A DNA stretch of 64,000 nt from Peristeroidobacter agariperforans. Lineage in GTDB: Bacteria; Pseudomonadota; Gammaproteobacteria; Steroidobacterales; Steroidobacteraceae. The first letter of the stretch is position 1. Each line of letters begins with the position of its first letter. The stretch is from NCBI RefSeq assembly GCF_004138335.1, contig NZ_RYFW01000002.1, positions 1,097,501 through 1,161,500 of the forward strand, written 5' to 3'. The notes below the pieces were generated by a model. It made no database searches and had not been told where the DNA came from. It saw only the letters and a program-made list of their open reading frames with translations. Both the position numbers and the translations under genes were made by a program. Below are positions 49,795 to 59,053 of the stretch, piece by piece.

Positions 49795-51417
49795 TCAAGT
49801 CATCCGCCGCACCACCTTGCGACGGAAGTCGTTGATGATTTCATGCGCGGCGTTGTGTCCCGGCGCGCCGGTGACGCCGCCGCCGGGGTGGGTGCCGGAG
49901 CCGCACATATATAAGCCAGCGAGGGGGCCGCGGTAGTTGCCGTGGCCGAGCATGGGGCGGGCGGAGAACATCTGGTCGAGGCTCAGTTGGCCGTGGAAGA
50001 TGTCGCCGCCGATCAGGCCGAAGGTTCTTTCCAGATCCAGCGGGCTGTTGATCTGACGGCCGAGCACGGATGCTTTGAAGTTCGGCGCGAACGCGTTGAC
50101 CGTCTCGATCATCAGATCTGCGACCGTCTCTCTATGGGTGTCCCACGATTCGCCGTTCGGCAAGCTCGGCGCGACGTGCTGGCAGAACATGCTCGCGACG
50201 TGCTGGCCAGGAGGCGCGAGGCTGCTATCGAGTGTCGACGGAATGAGGATCTCGACGATGGGCTGTTTCGACCAGCCGTGCGTGCGCGCGTCGAAGTAAG
50301 CGCGTTCCATATAACCGAGCGTCGGCGCGATGATGATGCCCGCCGTGTGATGAGGAGCGCGCTGTTTGCCAGGCAGGCAGGTGAAGTCAGGCAGTTCGGA
50401 GAGCGCGACGTTCATGCGAAAAGTGCCCGAGCCACAGCGCCATTGATCGATGCGCTGTCGGAACGGCGCAGGCAGTGCAGCTGCATCGATCAAGCGGGTG
50501 TACAGCAGCTTGGGATTCAAGTTCGAGACGACGGCGGCAGCGTGAAACGTTTCGCCCGATTCGGTGACGGCGCCGATAGCCTTGCCGTTCTCCACGATGA
50601 TCTCGCGCACGCCCGCGTCGACTCGAATGTCCACGCCGCGGCTCGCAGCAGATTTCGCCATCGCCTGTGTGATCGCGCCCATGCCGCCGATGGCATGACC
50701 CCAAGCGCCTTTCTTGCCGTTCACTTCGCCAAAGACGTGGTGCAATAGCACGTAGGCCGAGCCAGGCGAGTAGGGGCTCGCGTAATTGCCCACGACGCCG
50801 TCGAAACCGTAGACGGCCTTGATCGGCGCGCTTTCGAACCAGCCGTCGAGATAATCGCCGGCTGAAGTGACGAACAGGCTGAGCAGTTCCTGTCGCATCG
50901 TCATGTCGAGCTTGCTGAAACGTTTGCCGAGCCCGGCCGCATGCACGAGCTCGGGCAGCGCCGCGCGCCAGCCACCATCCACGACATTGGGCGGTGTTTG
51001 CAAAACCAGATCGCGTAACAGATCCGCGATGATGTCCAGCCGTTCGCCGTAGGCATCGAGGCGCTCGGCGTCCTTCTGCGAGAACTTCGCGACTTCGCGC
51101 CGCGTTCGATCGCCGCCGGTCGCCAGGTAGCGGCCATCCTCTGTAGGAAGGAAATTCGAGACTTCGCGCTCGACCACACGCAAGCCGTGCGTGTGCAGGT
51201 CCAGGTCCCGAATGACCTTCGGGTTGAGCAAAGAAACCGTGTAGGAGGCGACCGAATTGCGGAAGCCTGGATGAAATTCTTCGGTCACGGCAGCCCCGCC
51301 GACGACATGGCGGCGCTCGAGCACGGTGACCTTCAATCCGGCCGCGGCGAGATACGCTGCGCAGACCAGACCGTTGTGGCCGCCGCCGACGATCAGGACA
51401 TCAGACTTTGCGGGCAC
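49795..51417 (-). CDS. FAD-dependent oxidoreductase (phytoene desaturase/PYROXD2-like)
   Basis: 540 residues. N-terminal dinucleotide-binding VLIVGGGHNGLVCAAYLAAA and LKVTVLERRHVVGGAAVTEE; C-terminal FAD contact GLYMCGSGTHPGGGVTGAPG. The overall pattern matches the NAD(P)/FAD-dependent family that includes PYROXD2 and phytoene desaturase-like proteins. Start codon ATG 51417 lies inside the 3' end of the Rieske gene (17-base overlap), so both are one operon. Pairing with a ring-hydroxylating oxygenase suggests aromatic or terpenoid catabolism, but the substrate is not shown. Confidence 0.9.
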   Translation of the reverse strand: MPAKSDVLIVGGGHNGLVCAAYLAAAGLKVTVLERRHVVGGAAVTEEFHPGFRNSVASYTVSLLNPKVIRDLDLHTHGLRVVEREVSNFLPTEDGRYLATGGDRTRREVAKFSQKDAERLDAYGERLDIIADLLRDLVLQTPPNVVDGGWRAALPELVHAAGLGKRFSKLDMTMRQELLSLFVTSAGDYLDGWFESAPIKAVYGFDGVVGNYASPYSPGSAYVLLHHVFGEVNGKKGAWGHAIGGMGAITQAMAKSAASRGVDIRVDAGVREIIVENGKAIGAVTESGETFHAAAVVSNLNPKLLYTRLIDAAALPAPFRQRIDQWRCGSGTFRMNVALSELPDFTCLPGKQRAPHHTAGIIIAPTLGYMERAYFDARTHGWSKQPIVEILIPSTLDSSLAPPGQHVASMFCQHVAPSLPNGESWDTHRETVADLMIETVNAFAPNFKASVLGRQINSPLDLERTFGLIGGDIFHGQLSLDQMFSARPMLGHGNYRGPLAGLYMCGSGTHPGGGVTGAPGHNAAHEIINDFRRKVVRRMT

Positions 51418-52549
51418 TGCGGCTCTCCGGAATCATCTCGTGCATCCGACGCGTGAAGCTGCGCAGGCACACTTCATTTTCGCTCAGCGGGCCGACCGTG
51501 TAACTGCTCGAGCTCATGCCGGATTGAACGCGCGCGATCAGCGTTGTGTCTTCCTTGTTCACCTGCCTGTTGATGCGCCAGTTCAAATAACGCGCGGCGC
51601 GCATTTCACGGCGGTTGTCAGGATGGACGTAGGCGATCTCGCGAATCATGGTCTCTGTGGGAGAGACGGGAATGAATTGCATGAAGTCGATCTGATCGGG
51701 ATAGATGTCGAGCGCGACGTTGGGCCAGAGCTTGAAGTAGGTCCAGAGCCGTTGCCGGTCGGGCGGCAGGTGTTCGACCGCAGGCAGCAGCTGTTGATAG
51801 CGGCGCTCCGACCAGTTGCTGCTCGGCTTGTCCTGCAGGACGCCCCACATCTTGTCGACCCAATCCCGAGCCTCGATGCCATAGCTGTTGCCGAACAATC
51901 TCGACAAGCCGGGGTGCGCGACATCGATGTGCATGCCGTCGGAATAGTTGTCCGCGACATTCTTCCAATTGACGGTGCGCGGGCGGAGAGTGACGCGTCC
52001 TTGAGGCACCAGTTCTTCGAGTCGATACGCCGCCAGTTCGTGGGTGTACGGCGCCAGCATCTCTCGCACGCTCGGCAGGCCCGGCTCCAGGCGGACGAAA
52101 ATGAAGCCCATGAAGATTTCCTGTTCGAGCGGCACGAGCCCGTGCAGCTCCGGCTTCAGATCGCGAAATGTTTCTCGATGCGGCACGCCGATCAGCCGGC
52201 CGTCCAGCGAGTAGGTCCAGGCGTGATAAGGACAGGTGATGCGTCCACCGCAGTGGCCTTTCGGACCGTCGACCAGACGCGAGGCGCGGTGACGGCACAC
52301 GTTGTGAAAGCTCCGGATCTCACCGTCGCGGCCGCGCACGGAGACGATGGATTCGCCGAGCATGTCGAAGCAGTGATAGTCGCCGGGGTTCGGCATATCG
52401 CTGCCGTGACACACCAGCTGCCAGCTGGTGCGAAAGATCGTGCGCTTCTCCAGTTCGAAGAAGTCGGGATCGCTGTAAATCCAGGCCGGCAGGCCGACTG
52501 CCGGAGCTTCGGTGGGCACGATGAACTGGGGTCGGGCAGCGGCGGTCAT
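51401..52549 (-). CDS. Rieske non-heme iron oxygenase, alpha subunit
   Basis: 382 residues. The Rieske [2Fe-2S] ligands are Cys85-x-His87 in VCRHRAS and Cys106-x2-His109 in TCPYHAW. The catalytic domain has the mononuclear iron motif in NWKNVADNYSDGMHIDVAHPG (two His). It oxygenates an aromatic or related substrate using electrons from a reductase that is not encoded nearby. It is followed by the overlapping FAD oxidoreductase gene. Upstream lies a 345-base non-coding region with strong hairpins. Confidence 0.92.
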   Translation of the reverse strand: MTAAARPQFIVPTEAPAVGLPAWIYSDPDFFELEKRTIFRTSWQLVCHGSDMPNPGDYHCFDMLGESIVSVRGRDGEIRSFHNVCRHRASRLVDGPKGHCGGRITCPYHAWTYSLDGRLIGVPHRETFRDLKPELHGLVPLEQEIFMGFIFVRLEPGLPSVREMLAPYTHELAAYRLEELVPQGRVTLRPRTVNWKNVADNYSDGMHIDVAHPGLSRLFGNSYGIEARDWVDKMWGVLQDKPSSNWSERRYQQLLPAVEHLPPDRQRLWTYFKLWPNVALDIYPDQIDFMQFIPVSPTETMIREIAYVHPDNRREMRAARYLNWRINRQVNKEDTTLIARVQSGMSSSSYTVGPLSENEVCLRSFTRRMHEMIPESRSARKV

Positions 52550-52894
52550 AGCGCCATCCTCGGACCGGAAGATGCCGCCAGCATTGCCTTAAGCGCCGCC
52601 GATGTCCAGCCCGGCCCAGAGCGAGTGCCACCCCAGGCACAGGGGCTCGGCGGTGCCTTTCAGCGAAGCACGGCTTCGCTCCGCCGAGCGGGTGTACATG
52701 GATGTACACCCTGGGCTTGCTCGAAGCAGGACTGCGCAGAGCAATGTGCCCGCCGCCATGGGCGGCGAGCGCAGGGGAAAAGTCGCGCCTTTTCCCTCTG
52801 CGCCACAGCGCGAGTGGCAGGTGAATGCTCCGTGCAACACCTGCATTTCCGACATCCATGTCGGTCAGCAGGATGTCCGAGTCGCTGTTTCGAA
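52550..52894. repeat. non-coding region with four strong hairpins
   Basis: 345 bases without a convincing gene. Four hairpins lie close together: AGCGAAGC/GCTTCGCT (52662-52669 with 52673-52680), GGTGTACAT-GG-ATGTACACC (52691-52710), CGCCGCC/GGCGGCG (52751-52757 with 52761-52767), and a long one, GCGCAGGGGAAAA with TTTTCCC-T-CTGCGC (52769-52803). The last could terminate transcription only weakly, since no T tract follows. The set resembles a composite REP/MITE-like intergenic element or a structured RNA. Short readings over it on both strands are judged not coding. Confidence 0.55.
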
Positions 52895-53431
52895 CTAGTC
52901 GCGATAGAGATAAGTGAGGATTCTGCTCTTCGCAGGATGTCCGCTGAGCCACGTGCGAATCGTTTCGACCTTGCCCGCATCGTCGGCGCCGATGTCCCGG
53001 CGCAGGACTTCCTGGCGCAAGCGTTCGCTGCTCTCCGTGCGAATCTTGCGTTGCCAGGCGTCCGAGAATACAGAGGGCAGCTTGTCGCTGAGCTGCAGCT
53101 GTTCCAGCAACTGCCATTCGCCGCCGTCGAGCCAGGCTTCGTCGCAAACCGAGCAGAGATCCAGGCGGTTGGCGACAGTCCCGGTGAGACGATACTTGTT
53201 CATGATGCGCTCACATTTCGAGCAGCGCAGGGCGTTGACCGAGTCCGCCGGCAACTCGGAGACGGTCGCCGGGCCGTTCGCATCCGAAGGCGGCTTGTGA
53301 TGTTCGGCCCAGTGCCGGTAGTAGAGCAATCCAACCAGCGATCCTTTGCATTGCTCGCAACCCATCGCTGGCAGCAGCTCTTCGATCAACGTGGGGCGCA
53401 GCTCGGGCGTCTTGCATACCGGACACTTCAT
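52895..53431 (-). CDS. zinc-ribbon protein (zf-TFIIB type)
   Basis: 178 residues with four CxxC pairs: KCPVCKTPE, GCEQCKGSL, RCSKCERIM and LCSVCDEAWLDGGEW, i.e. two zinc ribbons of the zf-TFIIB kind; WLDGGEW is the typical ending of that domain. The C-terminal third (about 120-178) is charged and helical, rich in Arg and Glu. Function unknown; nucleic-acid or protein binding is possible. It starts 86 bases before the divergent serine-hydrolase gene. Confidence 0.82.
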   Translation of the reverse strand: MKCPVCKTPELRPTLIEELLPAMGCEQCKGSLVGLLYYRHWAEHHKPPSDANGPATVSELPADSVNALRCSKCERIMNKYRLTGTVANRLDLCSVCDEAWLDGGEWQLLEQLQLSDKLPSVFSDAWQRKIRTESSERLRQEVLRRDIGADDAGKVETIRTWLSGHPAKSRILTYLYRD

Positions 53432-53517
53432 TCAGCTTCTCCTCGCTGAGGGACGCGGCGGATGATACGGCCTTCAGGGCGCTACAATCGACCACTCCGC
53501 TCTCATTATCGGTCTCC

Positions 53518-54699
53518 ATGGACACTCGACCCACCTGGTTCATAGCGATCGTGCTGTTGTTCGCAGCGTCGATTGCATACAGCTCCGAGTCTTCACGAGG
53601 CGACTTCGATGAAGTGCGCGAGCTGCTGGAGCAGGAGTTCGCCAGGGATGGGCGAGGTGGGTTGACGGTTGGCGTCGTCGAGCAGGGCGAGCTGGTGTGG
53701 ACTCACAGCATCGGCTTTACCGACGAGGCGGAGCAGCGCCCGGCGACACGTGAGTCGATCTATCCGATTGCCTCAGTGACGAAGATGCTGACGGGGATCA
53801 TGCTGCTGCAGTTGGTGGAGCGAGGCAGCGTTCATCTCGCCGATCCGGCGGAGAAGTACGTTCCGGAAATGCGCCAGATGCAGAACGCGTATCCGTGGGC
53901 GCCGCCGGTATCACTGATGCAGCTCGCGACCATGACGGCCGGTGTGCAAGTGGGCATCTCCATTCCGGAGGACAGGAGGGCGGCGTTCAATGCCGCGACC
54001 ACTTGGGAAGAGGCGATTGCCGTCGTCATTCCCTCTTTTAAATATCAATACGAGCCCGGCACGGTGAATCGTTATTCGAATGCCGGCTATGCCATTCTCG
54101 GCCTCGCGTTGAGTCGCGCGGCGAAGCGGCCGTTCGCCGACTACGCGCGTACCGAAATATTGGAACCGCTCGGGATGCGGCGCTCTGGGTTCTCGATCCC
54201 TGCCGACATGCAGCCCCATGTGGCGCGTGGCTATGCTCTGAACAAGGCCGATTCACGCGGCCAGATGCCCTGGGTCAATCCAAGCAAGGATTTGTTATTG
54301 CCCGCCGCGGGCCTGCTGACGGATGTGGGTGATCTTGCCAAGCTGATGCGCTTTCAGATGCTCGGCGGGTACGAGAAGGTACTCAGCAACGAGATGCTGC
54401 AGGCGTCGTATCGAATGCTCGTGCCGTCGAGTGCGAATCTGCAATACGGCGATGGCGTCGGCTTCGCCGCCGTCCGCGACCCCGACGGAAAACTCGCTGC
54501 AATCGGTCATGGCGGCGCATTTCCGGAGGGCTTCGTGACTTCCTACGAGTTCGACGGCACGCGTAAAACGGGTGTAATTCTGCTGGCGAACACTTACGCT
54601 GGCCAGGCGAACTACAAAGTGCTGGTGCGCCGTATCCTGGCGCGGCTCAATCCGACCAGCCCAGGCGGCAGCGGCTTGGCGGAGATCGAGCAGCATTGA
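53518..54699 (+). CDS. serine hydrolase, beta-lactamase class C-like
   Basis: 393 residues with a signal peptide (FIAIVLLFAASIAYS). Penicillin-binding-protein-like catalytic motifs: SxxK at Ser86-Lys89 (SVTK), YSN in NRYSNAGYA, and a HGG-type third motif in IGHGGAFPEG. This group includes esterases, D-peptidases and true AmpC; the long gap from AmpC motifs suggests an esterase or peptidase. Exported. The next gene starts immediately after the stop. Confidence 0.88.
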   Translation: MDTRPTWFIAIVLLFAASIAYSSESSRGDFDEVRELLEQEFARDGRGGLTVGVVEQGELVWTHSIGFTDEAEQRPATRESIYPIASVTKMLTGIMLLQLVERGSVHLADPAEKYVPEMRQMQNAYPWAPPVSLMQLATMTAGVQVGISIPEDRRAAFNAATTWEEAIAVVIPSFKYQYEPGTVNRYSNAGYAILGLALSRAAKRPFADYARTEILEPLGMRRSGFSIPADMQPHVARGYALNKADSRGQMPWVNPSKDLLLPAAGLLTDVGDLAKLMRFQMLGGYEKVLSNEMLQASYRMLVPSSANLQYGDGVGFAAVRDPDGKLAAIGHGGAFPEGFVTSYEFDGTRKTGVILLANTYAGQANYKVLVRRILARLNPTSPGGSGLAEIEQH

Positions 54700-54706
54700 G
54701 GTGTCT

Positions 54707-55216
54707 ATGTCGATGCAGTGGCGCATCTTCAAAGGTTTCCTGATCGCGGCGTGTATCGCGATCGCGCCTGCGGACGCAGCGGATGAAGGGAGTTGCACCG
54801 CGGCCGAGCATCGGCAGTTCGATTTCTGGCTCGGCGAATGGAATGTTTACAGCCCCGACGGCAAGCTCGCCGGCACGAATAGCATCAAAAGCGAATACGG
54901 CGGCTGCGTACTGCACGAACGCTATTCGACGCCCCTGGGTTATCGCGGCGAAAGCCTGAATGTTTACGATGCCGGGCGTAAAGTGTGGCATCAGAGCTGG
55001 GTCGATAGCGACGGGGCCTTGTTGCTGCTCGAAGGCGGTCTGCGCGGCGAGGCTATGGTGCTCGAAGGGCAATCGATCGGCGCCAAGGGTGAAGTGACCA
55101 AACATCGGATCACCTGGACGCCGAACGCCGATGGCACCGTCCGACAGCATTGGCAATCGACCGACAGCCAGGGAGGGTGGACGACGGCGTTCGATGGCGC
55201 CTACAAACGCAAGTGA
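54707..55216 (+). CDS. secreted hypothetical protein (DUF1579-like)
   Basis: 169 residues with a signal peptide (GFLIAACIAIAPADA). The mature part begins EHRQFDFWLGEWNVYSPDGK and continues with GGCVLHERYSTP, KVWHQSWVDSDGALLLLEGG, resembling the lipocalin-like beta barrels annotated DUF1579. GAGG just upstream supports ATG 54707 over GTG 54701. It follows the serine hydrolase by a few bases and is probably cotranscribed with it. Ligand unknown. Confidence 0.75.
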   Translation: MSMQWRIFKGFLIAACIAIAPADAADEGSCTAAEHRQFDFWLGEWNVYSPDGKLAGTNSIKSEYGGCVLHERYSTPLGYRGESLNVYDAGRKVWHQSWVDSDGALLLLEGGLRGEAMVLEGQSIGAKGEVTKHRITWTPNADGTVRQHWQSTDSQGGWTTAFDGAYKRK

Positions 55217-55223
55217 CACGACC

Positions 55224-56390
55224 ATGATGTTGGCAGAGTGGGTGTTGAAGGCGCGAGCGCTCGGGGCGAGCGACGTGCATTTGCAGGCGGGGACACCCGT
55301 GGTGGTGCGCGTCCGAGGAGAGTTGTCTACGGTCAGTGAAGCGCTGCCGGCGGCGCGAGTGGCCGAGATGGGCAGGGAGTTGCTCAACAACGAACAGTGG
55401 GAGCACTTCCGCGCGCGAGGCTCGGCGGATTTATCGATCAACGTTGCCGGCACGCGCTGTCGGGTCAATTTGTTTCAGACCATCCGGGGTGCGGCGCTGG
55501 CGGTGCGGCTGCTTGCGGCGTCGACCAACACGTTGCACAGCTGCAATCTGCATCCGGACCTGAGCAGGCTCACCGAAGCGCAGACCGGCCTGGTCATTGT
55601 CTCGGGGCCGACCGGCTGCGGCAAGTCCACGACGCTGGCGGCCATGATCGAGGAGATCAATGCCTCTCGCGCCAAGAACATCATCACCATCGAAAGTCCC
55701 ATCGAATATCTGTACACCAACCATCGCTCGTTCATCCGGCAGCGCGAAGTGCCGACGCATTCGCCCAGCTACGAGCAAGCGATCATCGATGCGCTTCGAG
55801 AGAATCCGGATGTGCTCGTCATCGGCGAGATGCGCACGCCCGAGGCGATGAGGCTCACTCTGAACGCGGCGGAGACCGGTCACCTGGTGCTCGCGACGAT
55901 GCACTCGTCGACCTGCGCCGAAGCGCTGAATCGTCTGTGTATGTCATTCGCGTCCGAGATTCAGGGCAGCGTTCGCGCGCAAGTCGCGGACTGTCTGGTT
56001 GCAGTGGTTTGCCAACGCCTGGAGTATCTGCAGGATTACCAGCTGCGGGTGCCGCTTTGCGAAGTGCTGATGGCCAACTCCAACGCCAAAGGCACGATCC
56101 GCAGTGGCTCCTTCAGTCAGCTGGCCACGGTGATTCAGTCGGGCGGCGAGGACGGCATGTGGAGCTTCGACCGCTATCGCCGCTGGATGGAACAGAAGCG
56201 GGATTGGGTGATGCCGTCGCGACAGAGTGCGAGCCCGCCGCTGGAAGTGCAGGCACACGCCGCGCCGCCTCCGCCAGCCGTCGGGCGTCCAACATCCAAG
56301 CCGGCGACGGAAGCGCCGATCGATATTTCCATCGACGAGAGCGCGGATCTTGCCGAGCTGGCGCGCAAGATCGAAAAGAAGATTCGTTGA
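55224..56390 (+). CDS. PilT/PilU-like type IV pilus retraction ATPase
   Basis: 388 residues. N-terminal PAS-like domain (WVLKARALGASDVHLQAGTP), then the RecA-like core: Walker A GPTGCGKST at 128-136, Asp box IIIES-type ITIESPIEY, Walker B LVIGEMRTPEA, His box GHLVLATMHSS. The Pro/Ala-rich tail after residue 330 and the ending AELARKIEKKIR recall PilU. No other pilus gene is nearby, so it is an orphan. The paired ATG at 55224/55227 is the likely start, seven bases after the upstream stop. Confidence 0.88.
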   Translation: MMLAEWVLKARALGASDVHLQAGTPVVVRVRGELSTVSEALPAARVAEMGRELLNNEQWEHFRARGSADLSINVAGTRCRVNLFQTIRGAALAVRLLAASTNTLHSCNLHPDLSRLTEAQTGLVIVSGPTGCGKSTTLAAMIEEINASRAKNIITIESPIEYLYTNHRSFIRQREVPTHSPSYEQAIIDALRENPDVLVIGEMRTPEAMRLTLNAAETGHLVLATMHSSTCAEALNRLCMSFASEIQGSVRAQVADCLVAVVCQRLEYLQDYQLRVPLCEVLMANSNAKGTIRSGSFSQLATVIQSGGEDGMWSFDRYRRWMEQKRDWVMPSRQSASPPLEVQAHAAPPPPAVGRPTSKPATEAPIDISIDESADLAELARKIEKKIR

Positions 56391-56391
56391 G

Positions 56392-56910
56392 CTATTGCTC
56401 GACGCGCGATGCCAGGCGGAGCAGGTCGGAGCTGATCTTCAAGCCGGCGCGACGAGCGTTGCCGACGTCGATAGCGAAGCGCAGGCGGTTGTCTTCGGTA
56501 AACAAGCGAATGATGCCGCCGCACTCGGTGAAGTCGCTGGCCTCGCTCACGGTCAGCGCGTCATTGCCAGCGGCGGAGGCGAGGGCGGTGCGCACGTCTT
56601 GCGCGGCGTCCAGATAAACGACATCGCAGCCCGACCAGCTGCCGCTCGCAGGCAGCTCGGCGGTGGCGATGGACCGCATGCCGATTCTCTTATCGACGGT
56701 GGATGTGGTCAGTGCGTGCTGCACGCCGCGCGCGCCGATGAAACAAACGTGGATTGCCGCCGCGCTGGCGTGCGGCAGTTCGACGAACTTCAGAAAGTTG
56801 AACAAATAGGCGGCGCGCAGCTGATCCGCTCGCTCGAAGGCAATGTCGTCTGCACGCGCGCTGCCCACCAGCAGCAACGTCACAAAGGTAACGGAGCGCA
56901 GGAATCGCAT
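56392..56910 (-). CDS. YfiR-family periplasmic protein
   Basis: 172 residues with a signal peptide (SVTFVTLLLVGSARA). YfiR/DUF4154 features: LRAAYLFNFLKFVELP, VCFIGARGVQHAL, CDVVYLDAAQ, ALTVSEASDFTECGGIIRLF and NARRAGLKISSDLLRLA. YfiR in Pseudomonas represses the diguanylate cyclase YfiN; here no cyclase is linked, and the partner is a TonB-dependent receptor 13 bases upstream, an arrangement seen in other proteobacteria. Confidence 0.9.
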   Translation of the reverse strand: MRFLRSVTFVTLLLVGSARADDIAFERADQLRAAYLFNFLKFVELPHASAAAIHVCFIGARGVQHALTTSTVDKRIGMRSIATAELPASGSWSGCDVVYLDAAQDVRTALASAAGNDALTVSEASDFTECGGIIRLFTEDNRLRFAIDVGNARRAGLKISSDLLRLASRVEQ

Positions 56911-56923
56911 CGTCGTCAGGGTC

Positions 56924-58861
56924 TTAGCGGCCCAAGCGCCACACGAAGCGACCGAAGAAACTCCGGCCGATGCGCGCGCCCATGGCGCCGCCGGTCTCGT
57001 CGTAGAATTCGATATGGTCGTCGTCGAATGCGTTGTTCACCATGAGCGACAACTCGAGATTCTCCCGCACGTGCCAGCCGGCGCGCAGGTCGAAGGACGT
57101 GTATGACGGGATGTCATAGGTGCTCAGGCTGCCGACGTAGCGCCACGACACGTCGAGCTCCGTGTGATACGGCAGATCGATGCGTGCTCGGGTGCCAAAC
57201 GATCTCGACGGATCGCTCGCGGCTTGCAACAACAGCTCGGCAGCGGACGGCGTTTCCGTCATCCGATACCAGTTGCCATTGAGTTGCCAGCGCAGCCAGT
57301 CGGCGGCGGCCCATTCCAGTGAAGTCTCCACGCCATACACTGTGGTGTCGTGGGCGTTCGTGTACGCGAACAGCCGGTCGATCCGCGGTGGCGGGCCCGG
57401 CACGAATGCAGTCTCGACGTCGATCACGCTGATCAGATCCTTGTACTCGTTGTAGTACAGCGAGGCATCGAGCGCTAGAACGGAGTTCGGGCGCCAGCGC
57501 CAACCCAGCTCGTAGGCATTCAACTTCTCTGCGTCGAGATGTTCGTTGCCGCTGAGCACGAAGCGTACGAGCACATCTCGTGGCACATCGACCTTGACAT
57601 GCGAGAACAGCTCTATGCGCGACGGTGTGCGCACCGCGCGTGAAACCGCGCCCCAGATCGTTTGGGTCGGGCTGAAGCGCCATAGCGCACGCAGTGTCGG
57701 CTGGAACGCGAGGCCGGTGAACGTGAAATCCTCGAGCTTCGCGCCGGCGATCACGCGTAAGCGGTCGTCGAAGAAATTGATTTCGTCCTGGGCGTAGATG
57801 TTCCATTGATCCTGCGTGGACCTGGTTTTCGAGAAGCGCACTTGCGTCGCGGGGTCGCGTTGTTCCTCCTCCAGCTGGCGCAGCCCGAAGCCGCCGGTCA
57901 GCAGGTGCCGGCCGATGCGATTGGCGCTCAACTGCAGATCGAGGCCTGCGGTCGCTTCGCTCCAGCGGCCAGGCATGCCACGGTCGGCCCAGCTGTAATA
58001 AGTGTGCGCATCGATGCGGCCCAAGGTGACGTCGCGTTGCCAGTTGACCGTAACGTTGCCGGTTCGCGAGCTGCCCGGAAGATTCGAGTCGGCGTAGCCG
58101 TCGATATCGCCGAAGTCGCCTTGCTGCACGTCGCCCTGGAAGGACAGCTGTCCGCCCGCCGCTGCACGGTCGAGTCGCCAGCCCGCTTGAGTTCTGACCC
58201 AGGGCTCGCCGCCATTTAAATAGGACTGGGTGTGGGCGTGCTCGGCGTACACGCGATAGTCGCCGAGCGCGTCGATGCGATCCGAATAACTCATGGCGCC
58301 CGACTCGCTATCCACAGTGCCGCCGCCCGCTTGTACGCGCAAACCGGCCGAGTCCGCGGCGGTGCGCGTGATGATGTTGATCACGCCGTTGACGGCGTTG
58401 ATGCCCCACAGGGCGCCGCCGGGACCGCGCATGACCTCGATGCGCTGGATGTTATAGAGCGGCACCGTCTGCTCTTCCCACATCACACCGGAGAACAGCG
58501 GCGTATAGATGCTGCGTCCATCGACCAGCACCTGGAGTTTGTTGGCGAAGCGGCTGTTGAAGCCACGCGCTGTGATCGCCCAGCTGCGAGCGTCGATGCG
58601 CGCGACCTGCAGTCCCGGCGCCATACGCAACACTTCGGGCAGGCTGGTAGCGCCGCTCCGCCGGATATCGTCGCGAGTGATCACGAACACCGCCGCGGCG
58701 GCGTCGGCGCTCGCTTGCGCGCGCTTGGCTGCCGATGTCACGGTCACGTCCATGCTCATCAACGTCGCCAGGTCCAGATCGGTGAGATCCTCTTGGGCCT
58801 GCGCCGCGCAGGGGGTCAACAACGAAGAAATGAGCAGCGCTAGCAGTCGCCGAGCCTTCAT
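56924..58861 (-). CDS. TonB-dependent outer-membrane receptor
   Basis: 645 residues with a signal peptide (LLALLISSLLTPCAAQA). Plug domain with VTSAAKRAQASADAAAAVFV, ATSLPEVLRMAPGLQVARID and QRIEVMRGPGGALWGINAVN; the barrel ends FVWRLGR with a C-terminal arginine after aromatics. The plug resembles the group of colicin I/vitamin-type receptors that pair with YfiR proteins. Start ATG 58861 begins the signal; the long extension to 59161 crosses a divergent gene. Ligand unknown. Operon with the YfiR gene. Confidence 0.92.
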   Translation of the reverse strand: MKARRLLALLISSLLTPCAAQAQEDLTDLDLATLMSMDVTVTSAAKRAQASADAAAAVFVITRDDIRRSGATSLPEVLRMAPGLQVARIDARSWAITARGFNSRFANKLQVLVDGRSIYTPLFSGVMWEEQTVPLYNIQRIEVMRGPGGALWGINAVNGVINIITRTAADSAGLRVQAGGGTVDSESGAMSYSDRIDALGDYRVYAEHAHTQSYLNGGEPWVRTQAGWRLDRAAAGGQLSFQGDVQQGDFGDIDGYADSNLPGSSRTGNVTVNWQRDVTLGRIDAHTYYSWADRGMPGRWSEATAGLDLQLSANRIGRHLLTGGFGLRQLEEEQRDPATQVRFSKTRSTQDQWNIYAQDEINFFDDRLRVIAGAKLEDFTFTGLAFQPTLRALWRFSPTQTIWGAVSRAVRTPSRIELFSHVKVDVPRDVLVRFVLSGNEHLDAEKLNAYELGWRWRPNSVLALDASLYYNEYKDLISVIDVETAFVPGPPPRIDRLFAYTNAHDTTVYGVETSLEWAAADWLRWQLNGNWYRMTETPSAAELLLQAASDPSRSFGTRARIDLPYHTELDVSWRYVGSLSTYDIPSYTSFDLRAGWHVRENLELSLMVNNAFDDDHIEFYDETGGAMGARIGRSFFGRFVWRLGR

Positions 58862-59053
58862 ATGCTCCAATGAATGAGCTGTTATGGAAGACAGGCGCAG
58901 CAGCGCCTGGTTAGACGCTGTGTCGACGCGCTGCGCCGAAAGCTTGAGCGCGCGCGAGCAATATTTGCCGCAACTCGCGCCCCGTAGGTTCTTTTCAGGC
59001 AGGGAATGTCTTAAGTATGCTCGCGTGCGTGCACAGGTTGAGGAGCGGCGCCG

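Noticed and set aside
52602-52898. Small genes on either strand of the 52.6-52.9 kb gap
   Set aside because: The readings mirror the hairpin repeats, have no ribosome site and show no domain-like composition.
51326-53449. 707-codon open frame on the plus strand opposite the Rieske, FAD and zinc-ribbon genes
   Set aside because: It covers two well-supported minus-strand genes and the hairpin gap, has no ribosome site and no recognisable domain.
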